DNA of 8,445 nt from an uncultured Bacilli bacterium (GTDB taxonomy: Bacteria; Bacillota_I; Bacilli_A; RF39; UBA660), in the NCBI GenBank assembly GCA_947625315.1, contig CANQOE010000046.1:1-8445 (forward strand), written 5' to 3'. Position 1 is the first letter of the stretch; every line of letters begins with the position of its first letter. The translations under genes were made by a program, and so were the position numbers. The notes beneath the pieces are model-generated. The model did not search any database. It was given only the letters and a program-made list of their open reading frames with translations, and had not been told where the DNA came from. This document shows, one piece after another, positions 1-4,962 of the stretch.

Positions 1-915
1 ACCAATAAATTTAACTGGAATATTAACCGTTTCTTTAATAGCTAATACTATTCCGCCTTTAGCAGTTCCATCAAGTTTTGTTAAAACTATTCCCGTAATA
101 TTAGTAATTTCTTTAAAACTCTGGGCTTGTAAAATACCATTTTGACCAGTTGAAGCATCAATTACAAGTAGAGTTTCTTGAGGAGCATCGGGAATAATTC
201 GGCCAATTACTTTATTGATTTTTTCGAGTTCTTTCATTAAGTTAACTTTATTTTGCAGACGACCTGCAGTATCGACTAAAACAATATCAGCTTGTTCTAT
301 CATAGCTTTTTTTAAACCATCAAAGATAACACCAGCGGGATCCGTATTATCCTTGCCATAAAATAGAGAACCAGTTTTTTCTGCCCAAATGCGCAATTGT
401 TCAACAGCTCCCGCCCGAAAAGTATCTCCGGCGATTAACATAACTTTATGACCTTCATTTTTATATTTATAAGCAAGTTTAGCAATGGTGGTAGTTTTAC
501 CTACCCCATTAACTCCGACCATTAAAATAACTGTTGGTCCATTTTCATTCATCTTAATTTTATCAGATAAAGAAGAACCATCAACATATATTATAAATAA
601 TTCATCGACTATTACTTCTTGTAAATAAGCAGTATCTACAATATTTTCTTTTTTAACTCGACTTCTTATTTGGTCCATAAATTTTATAACAGTATTAACG
701 CCTATATCGGCCATGATTAAAAGTTGTTCTAATTCTTCAAAATATTCTTCGCTTACTTTAGTATATTTATGACCTAAAATACTTAATTCATTTACAAATT
801 CTTGGCGAGTTTTTTCTAAACCTTTGTCATATACTTCTAAATCTTCTTGTTTTTTAGGAGGTAGTTCTTCAGGTTTGTGTTTAAATACTTCTTTAAATTT
901 GGAAAATAAGCCCAT
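1..915 (-). CDS. ftsY: Signal recognition particle receptor FtsY (3' end cut by window)
   Basis: FtsY is the SRP-receptor GTPase that docks ribosome-SRP complexes at the inner face of the membrane for co-translational insertion. I translated 305 codons with no internal stop; by family length about 20 C-terminal residues lie outside the window. The product opens with a short basic amphipathic stretch (MGLFSKFKEVFKHK), a likely membrane-targeting helix, and almost no acidic A domain, as is usual in Gram-positives. The N-domain helices cover about residues 30-115. The G domain shows the P-loop GVNGVGKTTT (134-143), the insertion-box DTFRAGA (164-170), DTAGR (215-219) and the TKLDGTAKGG guanine/closing motif (279-288). 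FtsY, rather than Ffh, is indicated by the lack of an M domain within the available length and by the N-terminal sequence. The ATG at 915 is preceded by AAGAAGG six bases upstream. It is divergent from ftsK. Confidence 0.96.
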   Translation of the reverse strand, partial: MGLFSKFKEVFKHKPEELPPKKQEDLEVYDKGLEKTRQEFVNELSILGHKYTKVSEEYFEELEQLLIMADIGVNTVIKFMDQIRSRVKKENIVDTAYLQEVIVDELFIIYVDGSSLSDKIKMNENGPTVILMVGVNGVGKTTTIAKLAYKYKNEGHKVMLIAGDTFRAGAVEQLRIWAEKTGSLFYGKDNTDPAGVIFDGLKKAMIEQADIVLVDTAGRLQNKVNLMKELEKINKVIGRIIPDAPQETLLVIDASTGQNGILQAQSFKEITNITGIVLTKLDGTAKGGIVLAIKETVNIPVKFIG

Positions 916-939
916 TATTAACCTTCTTTCTGTAGTTTA

Positions 940-968
940 ATTGTATCATTTTAAGAAAAAGTTGTAAA
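940..968 (-). promoter_or_regulatory. Sigma-A-type promoter of ftsY
   Basis: On the minus strand a -35 box TTTACA (963-968) and a -10 box TACAAT (940-945) are separated by exactly 17 bp. Each differs from consensus at one position. Transcription would start near 933, giving a leader of about 18 nt that contains little beyond the ribosome binding site AAGAAGG. Seen in sequence; activity is inferred. Confidence 0.6.
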
Positions 969-1041
969 GCGATTTTTAACTTTATAAATAAGTTCCTTAA
1001 ATTTTTAATTATTTAAAAAAATAGATAATAAATTAAATTTT

Positions 1042-1061
1042 TTAGACAATTTTTTGTCTAA
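1042..1061. repeat. Perfect 20-bp palindrome (8-bp arms, 4-bp centre) between ftsY and ftsK
   Basis: The arms TTAGACAA (1042-1049) and TTGTCTAA (1054-1061) are perfect inverted repeats around TTTT. The element lies upstream of both predicted transcription starts (about 933 minus, about 1111 plus), so it would be in neither mRNA. If functional it is more likely a protein-binding site on DNA than a terminator or RNA element. Its centre is about 59-60 bp upstream of the predicted ftsK start. It does not match the CIRCE, Gram-positive LexA or CcpA consensus that I know. The surroundings are very AT-rich, so chance cannot be excluded. Confidence 0.45.
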
Positions 1062-1075
1062 TTTAGTAAAGAAGT

Positions 1076-1104
1076 TTGCATTTAAGTTCTTTTTAAGGTA
1101 TAAT
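1076..1104 (+). promoter_or_regulatory. Sigma-A-type promoter of ftsK
   Basis: A -35 box TTGCAT (1076-1081), a 17-bp spacer and a perfect -10 box TATAAT (1099-1104) stand directly before the translocase gene. The expected start near 1111 leaves a leader of about 12 nt. GGTGA at 1112-1116 serves as the ribosome binding site, six bases before the ATG. Seen in sequence; activity is inferred. Confidence 0.72.
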
Positions 1105-1122
1105 TATAATTGGTGAAGATTT

Positions 1123-3360
1123 ATGGCAAAAAAGAAACAATCAAAATCACAAGAAAGTAATAATTTTCAATATAGTGTTGAATTAACCGGTTTAATTCTT
1201 ATTTTAATTGGTTTAATAGGATTTGGATTTGGACCAGTTGGTTCATTAATAAAGAAATTTGCAATGTTTTTAGTGGGAGGTTGGGCATGGATATTTATGC
1301 TTATTTTCCTTCTATTTTTAGGAATATATATGTTATTTAAAAGAAAACTACCTAAATTTTTAAGTTCGAGATTAATTGGAATATATGTAATTATCTTTGT
1401 GGTATTAGTAGCTTCCCATTTTGGCTTTATTGAACAATGTAAACAATCAAAAGAAATATTTCAAGTAACTATCGATAAATTTATGGAACGCATATCAACA
1501 ATTGGCAGTGGAACCGCTTTATTTACTAGTGGAGATACAACAATTGAAATTGGTGGAGGAATAATTGGGGCGTGTGGCGCTGTTTTATTTAGTAGTTTAT
1601 TTGGTCTTACTGGGACTAAAATTGTCTGTGTTATTCTTTTAGTCTTTGGCTGTATTTTAGTCTTTAATATTACACTTGCCGATATATTCCAAAAGATTAA
1701 AGCGCTATTTAAAAATCTTAAAGATAATGAAAGCACTGAAGAAGAAGAAATTCCAAAAGTTAAAAATGAACTTGAATATGCTGATATACCAGAAGAAATT
1801 CCGAAAAATGATAAACTAGTTATTACGAGTATCGATGAATTAAAAAATTTAAAAGAACCTCAAGAAAAAGAAAATTTAGAAGTACCGAAAAATTACGAAG
1901 TTAATTCAACTTATACTCTACCACCTTTATCACTTTTAGATGATGTTAAAGCTAATCCTAAAAAAGTTAATTCGAATAATTATATTAATTCTAATCGGGA
2001 AAATTTAGAGAGAGTATTAAAAGATTTTCAAATTAATGGGCAAGTAGTGGAAATTCATATAGGCCCCGCGGTAACCCAGTTTGAAGTAAAAGTTCCAAGT
2101 GGAACAAAGGTTAGTCGAATAAGTGGCATTAATAAAGAAATTGCTTTAGCTCTAGCAGCCAAAGATGTGCGAATTCAAGCCCCTATTCCAGGAAAAAGTA
2201 CAATTGGAATTGAAATACCTAATCCCACAATTAGTATGGTTAAGTTTAAAGAAGTTTTAGCTTATGAAAATAAAGATAATAGTAATGCCAAAATATTAGT
2301 TGCTTTAGGTAAAGATATTATGGGAGTTCCTCAGTTAGCAGATTTATCGAAAATGCCTCATCTTTTAATCGCTGGTTCAACTGGTTCTGGTAAATCAGTT
2401 TGTACGAATACTATTATTTGTTCTATTTTAATGCGTTATAAACCCGATGAAGTTAAATTAATGTTAGTAGATCCTAAAAAAGTTGAATTATCTAATTATA
2501 ATGGTGTTCCTCATTTATTATGTCCGGTTGTAAGTGATCCTAAAAAAGCCAGTATTGCTTTACAAAAATTAGTTAGTGAAATGGAAAGACGCTACGACAT
2601 GTTTAGTGAAAAGAATGTTAAAAATATTGGGGGATATAATGAATTAATTGATAAAGAAAATAAAAACCGCGATGAAAAATTACCAAGAATGCATTATATT
2701 GTGGCAATTATTGATGAGTTAGCGGATTTAATGCTCGTTGCTTCCAAAGAAGTTGAAGATTCTATTATGCGAATTACCCAAATGGCTAGAGCAGCCGGAA
2801 TTCATTTAATCGTGGCAACGCAAAGACCATCAACAGATGTCATTACCGGAGTAGTTAAAGCTAATATTCCATCAAGAATAGCTTTTGCAGTAGCTTCTAA
2901 TATCGATTCGCGAACAATTCTTGATTCTAGTGGAGCCGAAAAACTTTTAGGTAAAGGTGATATGTTGTTCTTGCCAATGGGTAGTAATGTGCCAACTCGT
3001 ATTCAAGGATGTTTTATCGATGATGGAGAAATAGCAAGAATTATCGATTATGTATGTAAACAACAAATGGCCAGATATGATAGTGAAATGGAAAATCTAA
3101 ATGTCAATAACAATGGTTCTATCCATGGCTCAAATGAAACCGAAGAATACGATGATCCGATGTATAATGAAATTGTAGAATTTGCTATTTCGACTGGAAA
3201 GGTTAGTACTTCCCTACTTCAAAGAAGATTTAGATTAGGTTATAATCGGGCAGCTAGAGTTGTAGATTTACTTGAAGAACGAGGAATTGTTGGACCAGCC
3301 AATGGTTCTAAACCACGAGAAGTATTAGTTAAATTAGATAACCAAGGCAAAGAAGAATAA
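1123..3360 (+). CDS. ftsK: DNA translocase FtsK/SpoIIIE
   Basis: This is a membrane-anchored hexameric ATPase that pumps double-stranded DNA through the division septum and helps resolve chromosome termini. The 745-residue product has the usual layout. Hydrophobic membrane segments lie at about residues 21-41, 46-71, 83-103 and 146-186. An acidic, low-complexity linker covers about 200-290. The alpha/beta motor domain covers about 290-645, with Walker A GSTGSGKS (418-425), Walker B IVAIIDE (526-532) and the conserved ATQRPS strand (565-570). A C-terminal gamma winged helix (about 678-737) carries the LLQRRFRLGYNRAAR signature that reads KOPS/SRS-type orienting sequences. The short linker and total length resemble B. 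subtilis SpoIIIE and SftA/FtsK homologues, not the 1329-residue E. coli FtsK. Sporulation cannot be judged from here, so FtsK is the safer name. The ATG at 1123 fits the promoter and GGTGA site upstream. Confidence 0.96.
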   Translation: MAKKKQSKSQESNNFQYSVELTGLILILIGLIGFGFGPVGSLIKKFAMFLVGGWAWIFMLIFLLFLGIYMLFKRKLPKFLSSRLIGIYVIIFVVLVASHFGFIEQCKQSKEIFQVTIDKFMERISTIGSGTALFTSGDTTIEIGGGIIGACGAVLFSSLFGLTGTKIVCVILLVFGCILVFNITLADIFQKIKALFKNLKDNESTEEEEIPKVKNELEYADIPEEIPKNDKLVITSIDELKNLKEPQEKENLEVPKNYEVNSTYTLPPLSLLDDVKANPKKVNSNNYINSNRENLERVLKDFQINGQVVEIHIGPAVTQFEVKVPSGTKVSRISGINKEIALALAAKDVRIQAPIPGKSTIGIEIPNPTISMVKFKEVLAYENKDNSNAKILVALGKDIMGVPQLADLSKMPHLLIAGSTGSGKSVCTNTIICSILMRYKPDEVKLMLVDPKKVELSNYNGVPHLLCPVVSDPKKASIALQKLVSEMERRYDMFSEKNVKNIGGYNELIDKENKNRDEKLPRMHYIVAIIDELADLMLVASKEVEDSIMRITQMARAAGIHLIVATQRPSTDVITGVVKANIPSRIAFAVASNIDSRTILDSSGAEKLLGKGDMLFLPMGSNVPTRIQGCFIDDGEIARIIDYVCKQQMARYDSEMENLNVNNNGSIHGSNETEEYDDPMYNEIVEFAISTGKVSTSLLQRRFRLGYNRAARVVDLLEERGIVGPANGSKPREVLVKLDNQGKEE

Positions 3361-3369
3361 AAAAATAAA

Positions 3370-3410
3370 TTGAAAATAAGATAATATTATGGTAAAATAC
3401 TAGTAGGAGG
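3370..3410 (+). promoter_or_regulatory. Promoter and strong Shine-Dalgarno for the thioredoxin-like gene
   Basis: TTGAAA (3370-3375), a 17-bp spacer and TAAAAT (3393-3398) form a good sigma-A promoter in the 57-bp gap after ftsK. The start would fall near 3405, inside or just before the Shine-Dalgarno AGGAGG (3405-3410), which is seven bases before the ATG at 3418. No terminator is visible between ftsK and this gene, so readthrough from ftsK is also possible. Confidence 0.55.
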
Positions 3411-3417
3411 ATAAGTT

Positions 3418-3927
3418 ATGAATAAATTTAAAAATAATCATATATGGGTTGTTTTAGGAGTTATTTTATTAATTGTTTTAGGTAGCATTTATTGTTATAA
3501 ATGGTATAAGGTTAAACAAGCAGAAAAATATTATACAAGTTATTTAGTAGATACTAATACTATTAATTTTGAAATAAATAACTTAGATGAAATGACTAAT
3601 GTTCTTTCGGAAACAGCCAATTATTATTTTGTTTATATTAGTTATACCCAAGATGAAGATGTATATCATTTAGAAAAGGAATTAAAACCTTTAATTGATG
3701 AATATAATTTAGCAAATAACTTTTATTATGTTAATGTAACGGAAATTAAAAATACTTATCCTAATTATTTAAGCGATATAGCTATTGCTTTAAATATTAA
3801 TAAAGATAATCTTAAAAATATTCCTATTATTTTATATTTTAAAGATAAAGTATTACAAACTGAAGGAGTTAGTACAGCAAAAGATTTTAAAGATTTATTA
3901 GATAAATATAATATTAAAAATATGTAA
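3418..3927 (+). CDS. Membrane-anchored thioredoxin-fold protein without CxxC motif
   Basis: The product is 169 residues. An N-terminal uncleaved signal anchor (about residues 9-28, hydrophobic after MNKFKNNH) predicts one membrane span with the rest outside the cell. Residues 55-165 look like a thioredoxin fold of the kind annotated as thioredoxin-like or bacteriocin transport accessory protein. The strand YYFVYISY (69-76) is followed by TQDED (77-81), where an active member would have CxxC, then a long helix, the strand FYYVNVTE (102-109), a cis-proline-like NIPIILYF (134-141), a turn KDKV and a C-terminal helix. The only cysteine is Cys26, in the membrane span, so dithiol chemistry is not possible within one chain. 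A binding, adaptor or structural role is inferred. The fold call is by pattern and moderate; the missing cysteines and the anchor are seen directly. The start is fixed by AGGAGG at the ideal distance. Confidence 0.7.
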   Translation: MNKFKNNHIWVVLGVILLIVLGSIYCYKWYKVKQAEKYYTSYLVDTNTINFEINNLDEMTNVLSETANYYFVYISYTQDEDVYHLEKELKPLIDEYNLANNFYYVNVTEIKNTYPNYLSDIAIALNINKDNLKNIPIILYFKDKVLQTEGVSTAKDFKDLLDKYNIKNM

Positions 3928-3956
3928 AAAAGAAGCACAATAAATTGCTTCTTTTT
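3927..3956. terminator. Bidirectional intrinsic terminator between converging genes
   Basis: The arms AAAAAGAAGCA (3927-3937) and TGCTTCTTTTT (3946-3956) form a perfect 11-bp stem with an 8-nt loop. Runs of A on one side and T on the other give a U-tract on both strands. The left arm starts on the last base of the thioredoxin-like stop codon (3925-3927), and the right arm includes two bases of the minus-strand Rpn stop codon (3955-3957), so one hairpin ends both genes. Confidence 0.85.
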
Positions 3957-4197
3957 AAGTTAAAGATAAAATAGTTTTTTTAGATAAACCAGTTGCTTTT
4001 TCAATGATTTCTATGGAGACATTTTGTTGTAATAGATTTTTGGCCGTTCTCTTTAAGGCTATATTTTGACCTTGCCTTAACCCACGTTTTTGACCAATTT
4101 CTCTTCCTTCTCGATTAATATCCGCGATATATTGTTCAAAACTATTGTTTTGAAATTCTTTATTTAAGTCTTTTACATATTTGTACATCTCTTCCAT
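3955..4197 (-). CDS. C-terminal fragment of Rpn/PDDEXK nuclease-transposase, possibly expressed alone
   Basis: This small reading frame (80 residues from the ATG at 4197) matches the usual C-terminal part of Rpn-family PD-(D/E)XK proteins. It has an acidic start (MEEMYKYVKDLNKEF), a helix with regularly spaced glycines (GREIGQKRGLRQGQ), and a closing helix-turn-helix-like segment ending KATGLSKKTILSLT. It contains no nuclease motif. It is in the same frame as the upstream fragment and separated from it only by a TAA at 4237-4239. An ATG at 4230 would give 91 residues but has only AAAAAGAG directly against it. The ATG at 4197 has AAAGGAG eight bases upstream, so I prefer it. It may be the tail of a broken gene, or a separately made C-terminal protein like the RpnS products made from inside enterobacterial rpn genes. 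The sequence does not decide between these. Confidence 0.55.
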   Translation of the reverse strand: MEEMYKYVKDLNKEFQNNSFEQYIADINREGREIGQKRGLRQGQNIALKRTAKNLLQQNVSIEIIEKATGLSKKTILSLT

Positions 4198-4205
4198 CAC
4201 CTTTT

Positions 4206-4212
4206 CTCCTTT
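4206..4212 (-). promoter_or_regulatory. Strong internal Shine-Dalgarno in the Rpn gene
   Basis: On the minus strand AAAGGAG (4212 down to 4206) stands eight bases before the ATG at 4197, about 25 bases past the TAA at 4237-4239. It is within the stretch coding for RKGEK, a family-typical segment, so its match to the anti-Shine-Dalgarno may partly reflect the amino acids. The spacing is near ideal for initiation. Confidence 0.55.
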
Positions 4213-4236
4213 CCTTATGTACTTTCTCATCTCTTT

Positions 4237-4806
4237 TTAATTTTCACTATTTATTAATCTTATTATACTTATTACTAAACTTTTATCTTTATTATATTCG
4301 ATACTTTTTAGCTTGTCAAGTCTTATTAAGATTACTTTGATTTTTTCTTTTCCTATCTTATTTGTCTTTAGGTTTTTCATCGTATACACATTTATTAATT
4401 CTTCACTATTTCTTAAATAATTTCCATTCATAAAGTTTATACTATACACTGTCTTATATTCGCCATAACTTTTTCTTTTTGTTTCACCTATTATCTCTAA
4501 CTGTCCATTATATAATCTACAAGCATAACTATAACTTTTATTATATTCTCTACTTCCAAATTTACTATTATACATCTCTAAAGATATTATCTCTTGAGTT
4601 TCACTTAAACCAATTATATCTCCATAGTAATCTTTTTCACTTAAATTTTTGCCACTCATTAAAACTTGAGACATAATTACTTTATATTGAAATCTCTCAC
4701 TCATCCCCAGATATTCAAAAAGAGCATCAACAAAATATTTAAAAAAAACATCATTATGAAAGAATCTTTTGAAAAGATGATCTTTTTTAATATTAATAGG
4801 TATCAT
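4237..4806 (-). CDS. N-terminal nuclease fragment of Rpn-family PD-(D/E)XK nuclease/putative transposase
   Basis: These 189 residues hold the catalytic half of an Rpn-type protein. The family is related to restriction-endonuclease folds and is linked to RecA-independent DNA mobility and, for some members, phage defence. The opening DHLFKRFFHND (9-19) is the usual D-x2-FKxxF start. The core has Asp63 in YGDIIG, then Glu77 in SLEMY, then a region like YSYACRLYNGQL (92-103), which in relatives reads as a tyrosine-rich helix, and a closing strand SINFMN (122-127). Many relatives carry E-x-Q or E-x-K at the third catalytic position; here it is E-M-Y (77-79), so activity is uncertain, though a subfamily with this form may exist. 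It stops at TAA 4237-4239. The ATG at 4806 is supported by AGGGAGGT upstream. Confidence 0.78.
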   Translation of the reverse strand: MIPINIKKDHLFKRFFHNDVFFKYFVDALFEYLGMSERFQYKVIMSQVLMSGKNLSEKDYYGDIIGLSETQEIISLEMYNSKFGSREYNKSYSYACRLYNGQLEIIGETKRKSYGEYKTVYSINFMNGNYLRNSEELINVYTMKNLKTNKIGKEKIKVILIRLDKLKSIEYNKDKSLVISIIRLINSEN

Positions 4807-4815
4807 AGATTATAA

Positions 4816-4823
4816 ACCTCCCT
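4816..4823 (-). promoter_or_regulatory. Ribosome binding site of the Rpn gene
   Basis: AGGGAGGT on the minus strand ends nine bases before the ATG at 4806 and fixes that start. I found no convincing -35/-10 pair in the 120 bases upstream (4807-4926), only AT-rich TATATA-like sequence near 4828-4834 without a -35 partner. Confidence 0.7.
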
Positions 4824-4926
4824 TCATATATAATTATTTCCAATACCTACTCTATTTCCTTCTTTTCATAAAAAAATGGCACCTTTTTTGGAATTTTGCT
4901 CCATAGTTCGACAAATTATGACCCAT

Positions 4927-4955
4927 AAAAAAAGAATGAATTAGCTTCACTCTTT
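4927..4955 (-). terminator. Intrinsic terminator of clpB
   Basis: On the minus strand AAAGAGTGAA (4955-4946) pairs with TTCATTCTTT (4940-4931) as a 10-bp stem with one G-U pair and a 5-nt loop. Four further Ts (4930-4927) extend the U-run to seven. It begins 8 bases after the clpB stop codon and isolates the Rpn gene from clpB transcription. Confidence 0.82.
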
Positions 4956-4962
4956 TATCTTA

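Larger units (their letters stand above)
3955..4806 (-). pseudogene. Rpn-family recombination-promoting nuclease/putative transposase, interrupted by one in-frame TAA
   Basis: Read through the TAA at 4237-4239, the two minus-strand pieces join in one frame to a 283-codon product, close to the usual 280-310 residues of PF12784/TIGR01784-type proteins. The order of segments also matches: nuclease core, then a KGxxxMEE-like hinge (KGEKVMEE), glycine-rich helix and C-terminal helix-turn-helix. No other stop or frameshift was found, so a single base change would explain it. This is recent nonsense decay, a sequencing error, or a deliberate split; the two pieces are also listed singly. Confidence 0.6.

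Noticed and set aside
1461..1736. Minus-strand 91-codon open frame inside ftsK
   Set aside because: It lies opposite the membrane-domain coding sequence of ftsK, has no ribosome binding site worth noting and no recognisable protein features.
4479..4676. Plus-strand 65-codon open frame rich in Tyr, Leu and His
   Set aside because: It is antisense to the Rpn nuclease core, and its composition is what the complement of that AT-rich gene would give.
4868..4888. A-run, GGCACC and T-run at 4870-4888 as a terminator hairpin
   Set aside because: The central bases do not pair properly, so only the A and T runs could base-pair, and the real clpB terminator is at 4927-4955.
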